Source: Physocladia obscura (Eukaryota; Chytridiomycota; Chytridiomycetes; Chytridiales; Chytriomycetaceae). From it: a stretch of DNA of 18,123 nt. Shown in pieces: positions 1 through 9,386 of this stretch (its first letter is position 1; each line of letters begins with the position of its first letter). Below the pieces are notes generated by a model. That model had not been told where the DNA came from, made no database searches, and was given only the letters and a program-made list of their open reading frames with translations. The position numbers and the translations under genes were made by a program. The stretch is from the NCBI GenBank assembly GCA_027596945.1, contig JADGJH010000332.1, positions 1,866 through 19,988 on the forward strand. Reading direction: 5' to 3'.

Positions 1-78
1 GTGTTTTCCATATCTTTATTCTTTTTGTTTTTTTACGCCCATTTGTGTTATCTATCGCTTGCTTTGTTTTGTTATCAG

Positions 79-1177
79 CGTTTTAGTGTTGCCTGTTTCG
101 GATAATTCCGTAACAAATTTTTCCGGACGTCATCCCTCGTGATTTTTAATATGACAAATCAGTTTTTTGGCTACACAATGTTTTTTCCGACATTTGTCAC
201 TGGGCCGTCACTGGATTTTATGGATTATCGAGAGTACATAAATGAAACCGGCGCTTTCCAAAAAATACCGTCACGAATTTGGCCAACTCTTCAATGTGTT
301 GGACTGGGTCTATTTTTTTGTGGAATATATGCTGTGTATATGGACACATATTCGTACTTATTTATGTCTACTTCAGAATTCGTCGATAACTTTAATATTT
401 GGCAAAGGTTTCTGCATTTTTGGAGTCTCGTTTTTTTGTTTTGTTTTTCAATATTAAATTTTATGTAGAATTTATTATTGCCAAATGTCTGGCATTGTAG
501 CAAGAGCAAAATACTATGGAATATTCAAAATGGCCGAAGGTGTTTGCAATCTCGTCGGCATTGGCTACACTGGAAACGGCGTCTGGAACCGCGGCCAAGG
601 CGTCTCAATCAGAGACGTGGAATTCGGTCAAAGCTTCAAACAGCTACTCGACAACTGGAACATGAAGACTGCGCGATGGCTACGCAACTGCATTTACATA
701 CGCTTCACGAACCAAAAACGACTTGCTGGGGGAAAAAAACAAAGTACTAGCTTCGTGACGTTCGTCACGTTTATGGTTTCGGCGTTATGGCACGGTTTTC
801 ATGCTGGTTATTATTTGACGTTTGGTGTTGGCGCCATGTTTCCGATACTCGCTCGTTCTATGCGAAGATATTTCCGGCCGCTTATTTTGGAGCCGTCAAG
901 TTTGGCTTGGATGAAACCGCTCTATGATCTGTTGGGCTGGTTTTTCACGTGGACATCATTAAATTTTGTTGCCGCACCGTTTGTTGTATGGCAATTGGAA
1001 AAAAGTCTGGCAGTCTGGGGATCTTTGCATTATTATGCCGTTATCGTGTTGATTTCGGGTTTCGTTCTGGTTGATGGAGTTGGCGGCGGTAAATGGATTC
1101 TGAAAAATGTTGGAAAACAAGTTGGGGTTGAAAATGTGTCGACTCGATCAAAACAAGTTCCAAAAAAGGAAAATTAA
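79..1177 (+). CDS. ALE1: MBOAT-family lysophospholipid acyltransferase, 5'-partial
   Basis: This is the C-terminal part of a membrane-bound O-acyltransferase that re-acylates lysophospholipids in the ER (Lands cycle). Secure exons are 163-407 and 469-1177, joined across a 61-nt intron (GTTTCT...TAG); the junction restores IWQR/IYYCQMSGIVARAKYY. Visible family hallmarks are FFPTFVTGPSLDFMDY, the DNWNMKTARWLR motif with the conserved Asn, and SALWHGFHAGYYLTF carrying the invariant catalytic His, set among several hydrophobic segments. The protein ends in KKEN, which fits a KKXX ER-retrieval signal. Upstream, a 31-nt exon at 79-109 followed by a 53-nt intron 110-162 (GTAACA...CAG) is in frame but weakly supported, and the true start lies outside the window. 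The gene converges on the next one with an 83-bp gap. Family assignment is strong; ALE1 orthology and substrate preference are inferred. Confidence 0.88.
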
Positions 1178-1260
1178 ATAGTATTATTTTTAAAAGTAAA
1201 AAAAATCAAAATTAAAATTGAAATAATTGTAAATAAGGGGGATCAAATTATAATGAATAA

Positions 1261-2583
1261 CTAATGATATTTTTGATGCTCATCTTTTCGGGCTGGAAGG
1301 TTATTATTTTCATCCATAGAATCATTTCCAGATTCCACAGCAGGACGATGTTGAGCAGCTTCAGCAGAAGTTGGTACATGTTCAAGAATGGACTCCGCAA
1401 TGAGCTCGTTGAAAACTAGACTATTCGTAGAATCGTGCGGTTCAATTTCTTGGATTGTAGGAGGTAATTGATTTGCAGTGGGTTGGACCGGTTCTTCACT
1501 TCCCCAGAAGCAATTTTTCGAATGGGTCGTGTGATACTGAAAATTTAAAAATTTAAAAAATTTGGGATAAAAATCATTTATAAAATTGCGTTACCATTAG
1601 TCCCCCGCGACTCTTAAACGGCTTATTACATTTGGTACAGAATAGAAAAGATCTTGTTGATTCGTGAGAAATATTTTCGAACTTGCTTCAAAATTTTAAA
1701 AAGAGATGAAAATACACAAGAACAAAAAGCATACAGGCTTCCGTTTGACTTGTTCGCGAGGTGGGATAGCAACATATGCACATTTTGCGCCTCGCTTTAC
1801 ACAATAAGAGCATGCAGGCTTCACACCGTCACACATCATTTTTAATAAAAATAAAAAAAAAAAAACCAAAAGCTTTTTAGAAATTCAGTCAAAATAACTT
1901 GTTCCTAGAAGTTGACACCTGCATGGATGACAGGGGTCCAAGTTTTTGATTTTTTTTTCATGAGTGCCAGCTGAAGACATTGGAGGTGCGACTGAAGAGG
2001 GTGACGGGGATGATGAAGACGATGACGAATACGACGATGAAGAAGAGGGAGATGACGCCTTGTCGCTGTTGGATGCCGTAGTTCTTTGCTGATGATTTGC
2101 GGGAGCGATTGAAGCTCCGGTGGCGCTAACATCACCAGAAGAAGAGTTGATCAAGTTGGCAATAGCAATTCTGCTTGAAGTCGCCGTCGAGCTTTCTACT
2201 ATTGCCGTTGATGCTACTGCTGTTGCTGCCGGAAATGTGTTTTGCTTGTTGTGCATTCTGCCGGTACTCTTCAGGTGTTTTTCAAGTCCACTGCTACCAC
2301 TGCCGCGAATGCCTTCGTCGGCATTGTCGTCGTTGCTATCGTCATCGTCTTCGCCAGGCCACTCGCATTCCAAGTGGTGTGTAACGCAGCGGCCGCAGGC
2401 GGGCCGGTTGAGGTCACATGCGCGCCGCCGCAGCCGGCAGTTTTGGCAAGGCGTTTTGCGGGCGCTGTTTGATCGCGTTCTCGCGCTGATCCTTCCTGCG
2501 CCTCCCCGTCGGCCACCACTACCAGTGCCACTGCTGCTTACTTTTCTTTGTCTCTGTTCGCTCCCAGTTCCCGCCAATTTCAT
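1261..2583 (-). CDS. Zn(2)-Cys(6) transcription factor with extra zinc-finger motifs
   Basis: This is a probable nuclear DNA-binding regulator. Exon 1 (2583 down to about 1919) starts at MKLAGTGSEQ and encodes a textbook fungal binuclear cluster, CQNCRLRRRAC then CGRCVTHHLEC (spacing C-x2-C-x6-C-x6-C-x2-C-x6-C). An acidic Asp run and a long Ser-rich tract follow. The exon ends in DPCHPCR, which looks like the first half of a second cluster. Its second half, CDGVKPACSYCVKRGAKC, is encoded at about 1833-1771. Introns 1682-1734 (GTATGC...CAAG) and 1537-1594 (GTAACG...CAG) are clean and join exons giving FCTKCNKPFKSRGGLMYHTTH, a C2H2-like finger, then an acidic tail ending at 1261. The intron between the two half-clusters has a GTGTCA donor at 1918 but no usable AG acceptor. 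Start 2583 is preferred because the upstream in-frame stretch is poly-A/poly-T, probably 5'UTR. Targets are unknown. Confidence 0.75.
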
Positions 2584-2752
2584 TCTGGTTTTTTCGTTCG
2601 ACTTCGGCGAACGCGTTTCCAGGAGAAGAAAAAATTTTTTTTTTTTTTTGTTTTCTGGTTGACAGCCGAAAATCGCCAACGGCTTGGCTTGATCATTTGG
2701 CAAAAAATTCATCTTTCGGATGTGACACAAACACACACACAAATTAAACATA

Positions 2753-4485
2753 TCAAATTTTTCCCAAGCATCCTACACAATTATGTAGAGTCTCATGAGC
2801 GTAAAGATCACATTCAAGACAAAAATACTCCTTGCATTTGACACATTGATAGCGTGAGCTACTTGCAGCCAATCCCTGCGTTGACGTTCCGCTGCCCAAA
2901 ATTGAAGCTTTTTTTGGGGCTAAATTGTCAACTGCTTCCCGGGTATTTGTAACACTTTCTTCAGCTGTGATGACAGGAAAAGGCATACTGCATGCCCGGC
3001 AATTTAATGATGAATATCTATGATTTTGATAATTTTATTTATTCATTTGGTAAAAATGCGTGAACTCACGTTGCTGCCAAAGGTACTTCCTTGTAGGTGG
3101 GAACAGGAAACAAATGGTGGTAAGAGCGAGCCAGTAATACACTCGACACAAGCGTTAGAGAACAAACTGGACAATCTGTGGGTAATTCACAGATGGTTGT
3201 CTTGCACCGTGGGCATTCATACCCAGTTTGAGTCCTTTTTTGATGGCTAAACAAGAATTGCATCAAGTCAAATAAAAAGTAAAAAAAAAAAAGGAACAAC
3301 AAACACACAAACTTTGCACAAAGCGTAGGAATATCAAATACAATACTTGATGGAAATCCCATTTCAATCATTGCAAGACCTGTATCTATTTCAGATTCAA
3401 CAACTGGCGGAGCAACGTGTTCAGCAAGAACTTCTTTCAAATGCATCTCGTTTAAAATAACATTATACACGCCTTATTTTGAGTTTAGTGCGGGAGATCT
3501 TAAAAAAACAAAAAACCTTTCGTTTCCTTGCAAATTCGTTTGCAGATTTGCATTTCTGCTGCTAATCCAATGATAGACACGCGAATATTGTCAGTTTTCA
3601 ATGCTTCGATTGTTTCGAAAATATTTCCCGGATCGCATGTGTTCAACGCGCTGTACAAAATCAAAATTTCGCGGGATCCATGAGACGGAACATGCCTAAT
3701 AAATACCAAATTGGTCGTTGAAATGTAAAAATAATATGTGCAAAACTGCAAATAAAAATAAAAATAAAAATAAAAAAATAAAAAAATTGCAACATACAAT
3801 AACGACCGTCTCGCAATTTCAAGAGAATTTTGAAGTGACGGCTCACCGCGCGGTTCTCTGTTTGGTTTTGCTTTGATTGCAGCAACATGTTCATTCCCGT
3901 TTCCTGTTTGTTTTTTGTTTGTTCATGTTGTTGCTGACCCCCGCCCTCAAACCAGTCATTTCGGTCAGTTTTTCGGCACCGCCATCACGCGTTTCGATTA
4001 AACCGATGCTTCCCAGTGGATTAACAACAAGGAATTCTTGGGTGAAGGTTTCGAGGGCGGATAGGATACATTCGAGTCTGGACGGCGGTAATGAGTCTGC
4101 GGGACCGAGCATCGCCTCGGACATGTCAATTATTAGATACATATGGCTTATGGCAGTTGTATGGGTCGTTTATGTCGTAAATATTGAGGCGAACTGAACA
4201 TTTGTTTTTACCGAATAATGCCTCGATGCACTGGCAATGCGCCGGAATCCTTGTTTGCAGCTTTCCTGCGGCGCTTGAGTTTCTCGCGCGCCAGTAAAGC
4301 GACTGCGCCGGCAATAGAGCCGTCATTGTCTTCCTGGAAAAGGGAGTTTTTTTTTCGATCTGTGATTCTCAGCCTTGGGTAAAACACACCTCCAAGACTT
4401 CCCAGCTTCGTTTGTAGGCGCTTTCCCACTTCTGCATGCCCTGCTGTTGCTGCTCGGGGGCATCGTCATCGTCGAAGTCGGGCAT
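2753..4485 (-). CDS. SSL1: TFIIH subunit SSL1/p44
   Basis: This is a core TFIIH subunit that supports the XPD/Rad3 helicase in transcription initiation and nucleotide excision repair. Eight exons (4485-4390, 4333-4212, 4146-3953, 3903-3798, 3695-3517, 3472-3313, 3246-3070, 2987-2753) total 1269 nt, or 422 aa, close to the usual family length. The N-terminus is acidic/Gln-rich (MPDFDDDDAPEQQQQG) and followed by WESAYKRSWEVLEEDNDG. A von Willebrand A domain follows, with MYLIIDMSEAM, GLIETRDGGAEKLTEMTG, GEPSLQNSLEIARRSLL, HVPSHGSREILILYSAL and NIRVSIIGLAAEM. Next come the Cys-rich region GYECPRCKTTICELPTDC plus ARSYHHLFPV, and the C-terminal zinc domain YQCVKCKEYFCLECD with LHNCVGC. Every splice junction restores family sequence. 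Introns are 44-102 nt, and several have weak donors such as GTTTTT and GTTTGA. The gene reads toward the zinc-finger regulator, 169 bp away. Confidence 0.96.
3750..3786. repeat. A-rich TAAAA-type simple repeat inside an SSL1 intron
   Basis: Units of roughly AAATA/AAAATA repeat within the 102-nt SSL1 intron (3696-3797). On the coding strand the repeat forms a T-rich tract between donor and acceptor. Its length explains why this intron is about twice the size of its neighbours. Confidence 0.8.
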
Positions 4486-4573
4486 ATATTTTGATGGCTT
4501 TGTCGGTTTGGTTTCTGGACAAACTCTTCTTTATTTATTGTCTCTTCTTCTAACGGAGTAACTTGAATACAAA

Positions 4574-5200
4574 TCAAAACAGGAAAGCGGCGGCAACCAC
4601 TGCGGCACCAGCAGCGAGAGTCGAGGCGCCGGACTTTGCGGTTGTCGAAGTCGGGGAGGCGGTGGCCGAGGTGGCACCCAACGACGCGGTCGACGCGGCG
4701 TCCGTCGACGACACGGCCCCGGCGGCGGCCTCGGTGGTGGCCACAATCTGCGCCACGACGGCAGTTGGCACTCCCGACACGGTGAACGGCAGGGCTGCCA
4801 GCGTCTCCGTCGTCGACGCCGTTTGGTTCAGCACCACCTTGCAGTATATCGGCCAGTTCGTTTCCATATTTGTCAGAAATGTTAGGCTCGTGTTGGTGGT
4901 GCACGTTGTGTTTTTGCATGCGTCGAACGTCGTGTTATAGTTGTCGCAGAACGATACCACCCCCGCCAGTGTTGCCGGCACCGTGAAACCCTTGACCGAT
5001 GTCATGCACGTGCGCCCACAGGCTGGCATTCTGTTGACAGTCAGTCAAGTTAGTGCCTAGAGCACAAAACGTGACGGAACATCCACTTACTGCTCGGTAT
5101 AGTACGTCCCGTTGATTATCGCAACTACTTCCGGTGCTGTCACCGTCGGAACTGTCTGGGACAGCGCAATCGATCCCAACAAAATAAGTTTCAAAATCAT
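4574..5200 (-). CDS. Secreted GPI-type Cys/Ser/Thr/Ala-rich protein, possibly CFEM-like
   Basis: Two exons (5200-5091 and 5030-4574) are joined over a 60-nt GTAAGT...CAG intron and give 188 aa. The N-terminus MILKLILLGSIALS is a clear signal peptide. The mature part has six cysteines (PACGRTC, VSFC, DACKNTTC, WPIYC), and N-glycosylation sequons cluster around NTT and NTS. A Thr/Ser/Ala-rich stalk follows, and the protein ends in a small-residue site plus hydrophobic tail (SGASTLAAGAAVVAAAFLF), as expected of a GPI-attachment signal. This suggests a cell-wall or plasma-membrane surface protein. The cysteine layout recalls CFEM proteins but has six rather than eight cysteines and lacks the haem-ligand region, so CFEM membership is not claimed. 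The third-position GC of the stalk is much higher than in flanking genes, probably a result of its Ala/Thr composition. Function is unknown. Confidence 0.8.
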
Positions 5201-5315
5201 GTTTTTTAATCAAATATGAATTTTTGTCAAATTTTCTGAACTGTTCCAAATTGAAGATCCCGAAAAAAAAAATATAGAGTGCATCCTAACAAAATCCCAA
5301 AAAAACTCCATTTTT

Positions 5316-6545
5316 TCATATAGCAGAAATTCTTTCCCAGTAAACCTTATGGTTATACTCAAAATCAAACTTTCCTCCAAACGCAGATGGCAAAAACTCT
5401 GCATCAATCAAAGAGTCCAGGGAAACCCACCCGCCCGTTCCTGTAGTGTTCTCCTCCGACGAAGCTGCTGCAGCTGATTCGCCGCCGGCGCCAATAAGTC
5501 CTCCAAAGAAACTTGACCAGCTACCACTGTCGACTGCCTTGGCATCTGCTGGAGCCGCCGCTGCCTCTGGTGTTGGTGTCGATGATGTTAATCCAAAGTA
5601 ACTTCCCCAGCCGCCAGCAGAAGATACAACTGGCGCAGCAGCTGATTCGGCGGCAGCTGGCACAACTGGAGTGTATGAGACAAAAAATATTTTTTCTTTT
5701 ACTGCTGGGTCCAAGTATGAAGAAACGACGCTGTAGAGTCCCCAAAGGATCCAGCCTGGATTTGCAATAATGCATGATTCTAAGCAGCCAGGGTAATGGC
5801 TCCTGTTTTTTTTTTATAGTTTTTGTTTTATTAATTTAAGATTTCACTGACGTACGGGGAGATTTTGTTTTACTAAACTGAGCAATACCCTGAAACTGAA
5901 TGATGAAGGAAATGGGCGGGGCATTGAAAACACCAACACCCTCATTGTCGAGAATAATGGAGATTTTTTCAATGCCCTTGGGGGTGAGTTTGAGGGCCTT
6001 TTCGATAATGAAAAAGGTGAAACGAAGACAACGGTCATAGGTGGCGGTATTGTCTAAGCGTTGGCTGGCGTAAGCGACGGGGTGGCCCTTTTTGTCAAAA
6101 CCGGTGATGAAGCCCTTATATGGATGGGAGATTAACAAGAGATTCAATAGGATGGATAGGCGAGAACAAGAGGGTAAATAGGGCAAATAGGCACCTTCCC
6201 CGACTCGGCCTCCGGCTCCACCTCGGCTGGGTCAATCAGGTCCGGCTTGACCTCGAGACGCCACTGCAACGAAGCCTTCAGCTTGGCAATGGCTTCAGGC
6301 ACGTTCCATAAATAGGAGGCCAAGTAGCGGCGCACACAGGCACGGTCAGCCCAGGCTGCCAGGCGTGGCGCATATGCAGCATTTGCGTCTGTGTCTGAGT
6401 TAGTGAGACTCGCTATCAGACTCGGCACCAGTTGTGCAACGCTGGTCACCGTTGCCAACTGGTCGACCGAGTACAGACTGTCAGGAAAGTCGAGAGCCAA
6501 CGTATTGGCTGCAGGGTGCGTGAAGACAGGCTCGAACGTGACCAT
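5316..6545 (-). CDS. CRAL-TRIO (Sec14-like) lipid-transfer protein, minus-strand paralogue
   Basis: Three exons (6545-6195, 6114-5852, 5802-5316) total 1101 nt, or 366 aa. The CRAL-TRIO N-domain (RRYLASYLWNVPEAIAKLK...EPEAESGK) leads into the lipid-binding lobe: GFITGFDKKGHP, then EKALKLTPKG, ILDNEGVGVFNAPP, and NPGWILWGLYSVVSSYLDP. An Ala/Gly/Ser-rich insert follows, carrying two similar blocks (GGWGSYFG and GSWSSFFGG). The end, LPSAFGGKFDFEYNHKVYW, matches the end of the neighbouring paralogue. Such proteins bind phosphatidylinositol or other lipids and exchange them between membranes; the ligand here is not deducible. The last intron (5803-5851) only keeps frame if a GTCAGT donor is used, which adds about seven residues before SHYPGC. 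ATG 6545 is chosen because the upstream frame has no earlier ATG. It lies head-to-head with the next gene, 100 bp away. Confidence 0.88.
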
Positions 6546-6645
6546 TCTGCTGTTGTATCCGTTTCGGCAAGAAAACAATCCCCAAATTGGATTGCATTTT
6601 TGTCTTTGACGTTTTCTCTCCTTTTTGATTTGTCAACAGAAACAG
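6546..6645. promoter_or_regulatory. Shared divergent promoter region with central dyad
   Basis: This 100-bp gap separates the start codons of two divergent CRAL-TRIO genes and must hold both promoters and both 5' leaders. An inverted repeat, CAATCC-(7 nt)-GGATTG, lies at 6576-6594, very near the middle. No convincing TATA box is seen. The bidirectional promoter role follows from layout; the dyad as a protein-binding site is inference. Confidence 0.45.
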
Positions 6646-7960
6646 ATGAAAGCAATTCTGGAGTGTCGCGCGGGCCTGGCCGAGAAAGAAGCGGCAGCGG
6701 CAACGGTGCTGACAGAGGTGCAACAGAAAGCGCTGGACGAGGTGGCAGCGCAGGTGCCCGGGCTTATCTCTGCGGCGGCTGTGACGGCGGGGCTAGACGC
6801 AACGGCAACAGTAAGCGAAGATGGTGTATTGGTGCACTGATGTACCGATGCTTTGATGCACTGGCATATAAATTTGTACTATTGTATTTATGGACCGGCC
6901 AGGACATTGCCTTGACGCGCTGGGCCGACGCCGCCGAGGTGCACCGCTTTCTACGCGCGTCCAAATGGGTGCCCAAGGTTGCCGCCGATCGGCTGAAGGC
7001 CACCCTGACCTGGCGCGCCGAGTACCGTCCCGACGCTATTTCTCCCGACGAGGTCGAGCCCGAAGCTGTGACTGGCAAGCAGGTTAAACTCCATTAACCA
7101 GCTATTGGCCTACGATTAACCTATAATCAATTTGCAATTAACTCCCCATTAATGGTATGCGTACCAATCAAAAACGTACTTGCCAACAGTTTCTCTCTGG
7201 CTTTGATAAGAAAGGGCGCCCTCTTCTTTTTCTTGTTCCCCGCAACGAAAACACAAAGACCTACGATCGCCAAATTCGCTACTCCGTTTTTATGCTCGAA
7301 AAGGCCGTCCGTCTCATGCCCAGTGGCGTCGAGCGCACGGACGTAATTGTCGACTACGAGAACCTTGACATGTGGAACGCCACTCCGCTTTCCGTTTCTC
7401 TCAAATTTCTCAATGTCCTCTCCAGTCACTATCCCGAACGTCTAGGTTTGTTTGTGTGTCTGTCACGTCGTTTGAATTCAAAGGGATAGAAATATGCCTT
7501 CGAGCGAATAAATGCAACAGATAATTATTTTTGTTGGAACATTTGTCGATACTAATTTTCAACCCTGCATCACAAATAAAAAACCCTGCAGGCGTTTGTG
7601 TAATGGTTAATCCTTCATGGTACTTGAACGTATTTTTCAAATTACTCAGCCCCTTTATGGATCCAGGTAAAATAAAAACTATCAAAATAATAATAATAAT
7701 AAACTAAAACTATTCATTTAGTCACAAAAGCGAAAATATATTTCACTAAAGTCGATCGAACCCAAGCTAGAAAAGCAGCAGCTGCAGCTGCAACAGTAAC
7801 TGCTGACAATGCATCCAGCAGCAGCACGGCAGAAGGAACTGGCGGAAACACAAACATCCTAGAAGTTATCGACGCTGATCAATTGCCCATTGATTTTGGT
7901 GGATCATTTGATTTTCAATACGATCATCAAGAATATTGGAAGCAATTAACGTCTCTCTGA
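6646..7960 (+). CDS. CRAL-TRIO (Sec14-like) lipid-transfer protein, plus-strand paralogue
   Basis: Five exons (6646-6810, 6903-7082, 7190-7445, 7592-7666, 7722-7960) total 915 nt, or 304 aa, with all introns GT...AG. The order is an Ala-rich helical N-terminus, the CRAL-TRIO N-domain (LTRWADAAEVHRFLRASKW, ending SPDEVEPEAVTGK), then the lipid-binding lobe: FLSGFDKKGRPLLFLVPR, KTYDRQIRYSVFMLEKAV, NATPLSVSLKFLNVLSSHYP, NPSWYLNVFFKLLSPFMDP and VTKAKIYFTKVD. The tail LPIDFGGSFDFQYDHQEYW is shared with the minus-strand neighbour. The intron after VTGKQ lies one codon from the equivalent intron after ESGK in the neighbour, supporting duplication and inversion. This copy keeps the canonical HYPERLG that the other has lost, so it is the more conserved of the two. 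It probably acts in intracellular lipid transfer or phosphoinositide signalling; its ligand is unknown. Confidence 0.9.
7687..7701. repeat. Short (TAA)n microsatellite in a CRAL-TRIO intron
   Basis: About five TAA units lie inside intron 7667-7721, just upstream of a CTAAAAC-type branch region and the TTTAG acceptor. Confidence 0.75.
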
Positions 7961-8104
7961 TTCAAACGGCGGAAAAAAATTTTTTTCTTTCTTTTTTCTC
8001 TTTTGATATTGTTTTGCTATGGACTTTCAATAAAAACTGGTTATCCTTTTTTTTTTTTATTTCATTTTGAAGAATGGAAGCTAACACAAAAAAAAAAAAA
8101 AATT
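7961..8104. terminator. Convergent 3' region with poly-A signal
   Basis: This 144-bp gap lies between the stop codons of the plus-strand CRAL-TRIO gene and the minus-strand RPA2 gene. It holds T-runs and an AATAAA at about 8027-8032, a plausible polyadenylation signal for the CRAL-TRIO transcript. On the other strand, A/T-rich runs near 8050-8100 could serve RPA2. No coding sequence is apparent. Confidence 0.4.
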
Positions 8105-9386
8105 TCAAGCCGCAATTTTGTACGAGTCGTTTCCATCGTCAAAAATGTTAGAATCACTGAGCAGTTGTTCCACAGCATTTCTATTTTTTTTGATTGCAAG
8201 AATATTAGAGAAGAAAACAATAACAAGAATTATTGAAGACTAAACTCAATTTCAAATTCATCTCCAGATCCTCTCAATGCTACAAATATTGATCCTCTGA
8301 AAACAGACTCATTGCCAGCTTTTTTAAGCAGCAACATAACTTCTTTTTCAATACCATGAAACTGGGGAAACGGATCATTCATGCCAGTACCTCCCCCACC
8401 ACGACTGCCACCGTTCGTATCGTATGCATTAAACGCGTTGAATTCATCAGCTGCCAAATTTGAAGTCGGCTGCTGTTTTTGTTTTTTATATAGTTTTTCG
8501 CGATAAACAACATTATATACCAATTGGTCTCGTTGCCTGAGAAGTAGATGAATGTAAACACATTCAAGATTGTGGAACGTGATTTCATTGAATTCCGAAA
8601 CCACAAGCGCAAAAATATTGGTCAATGTGATTGTGTTCCTGTATAGTTTTACTGACCCGATTACTTTTACATAAGTTCCTTCACTGGTCGAAAGTCGGAA
8701 AAGCAAAGCAAGAAAAAAAACATTTGTTTTAATAACGATTATTGTTATTATTATCATATATATATTTTTTTGTTGAAGGGCAAGTGTTGTAGTATTACTC
8801 AATTTTCGTGCATTCATCAATATTATCCTGATCCATAAATTTTGAACAGTCGACATTGTTCAAACCATCAGATACCGTATATTTTGTACTTGTTGAATTC
8901 ACAGATGCCTTGGAAACACGACCAATAATTCTAACCTGTTTTTTAATTTCTTTGTTTATAAAATTCTGCAATGCAACTTTTGTTTTCATGTTTTTATTTG
9001 TTTTTTTGCGTTAACTAACCAGAGAAAGATTACAATTGTCTAATGATAGAGAATTCCCCTCAATTTCAGCTGTGGCATGCATTAAATGCTTGATTGATAT
9101 CGGACGAATGGACTGGTTCACAAATTTCTGGATAGGGTGGAGAGGTGTAAACAAAAAAATAAAATAAAAAGAAAACACAAAACACCTTTTGGCCGAAAGA
9201 AGAATCTGAAAGTCCTAGATTTTGTGAGTTTGAGAATCCACCGTTGTTGTGAGGTTGAGGTGAATGCGAGAAGTTTCTTCCTGCGTCATTGTAATTATTG
9301 TTACTGTTGCTATTATTTTTGCTGTATTTCGCGGTATTTCCACCAAATCCCGAGCTCCACTTGCTATTATTGTCACTGCCCATCAT
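8105..9386 (-). CDS. RPA2: Replication protein A 32-kDa subunit
   Basis: This is the middle subunit of the single-stranded-DNA-binding RPA trimer, used in replication, repair and checkpoint signalling. Five exons (9386-9186, 9127-9020, 8965-8799, 8683-8246, 8180-8105) total 990 nt, or 329 aa. The N-terminus (1-67) is Asn/Ser/Gly-rich, as expected for the phosphorylated tail. The OB fold runs through QSIRPISIKHLMHATA, KKQVRIIGRVSKASV, TKYTVSDG, EGTYVKVIGSVKLYRN and VVSEFNEITFHNLECVYIHL. A linker (KKQKQQPTSN plus a Gly-rich run) leads to a C-terminal winged helix: GIEKEVMLLLKKAGN, FEIENAVEQLLSDSNIFDDG, DSYKIAA. The last 76-nt exon is easily missed, because reading through its intron gives a premature stop at 8230. 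Introns are 54-115 nt. An in-frame ATG at 9383 is an alternative start. The gene is divergent from LST8 with only 68 bp between. Confidence 0.93.

Noticed and set aside
1228..1235. TGTAAATA after the MBOAT stop, like a Puf3-type 3'UTR site
   Set aside because: An 8-mer of this kind is expected by chance in AT-rich UTRs, and the gene is not a typical Puf3 target.
2120..2662. Long open frame on the plus strand opposite the zinc-finger gene
   Set aside because: It mirrors the biased Ser/Arg/Gly-rich minus-strand exon; the minus strand has the zinc cluster and matching exon phases.
2730..2745. CA-dinucleotide run near the SSL1 stop as a repeat element
   Set aside because: It is too short and imperfect to list as a meaningful repeat.
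4323..4919. 198-residue Arg/Gly-rich minus-strand frame
   Set aside because: It overlaps the GPI protein stalk and the SSL1 5' exons in another frame, and its composition is a by-product of GC-rich repeats.
4563..4940. Ala/Val-rich plus-strand open frame
   Set aside because: It is the complement of the Thr/Ala-rich GPI protein stalk and has no independent features.
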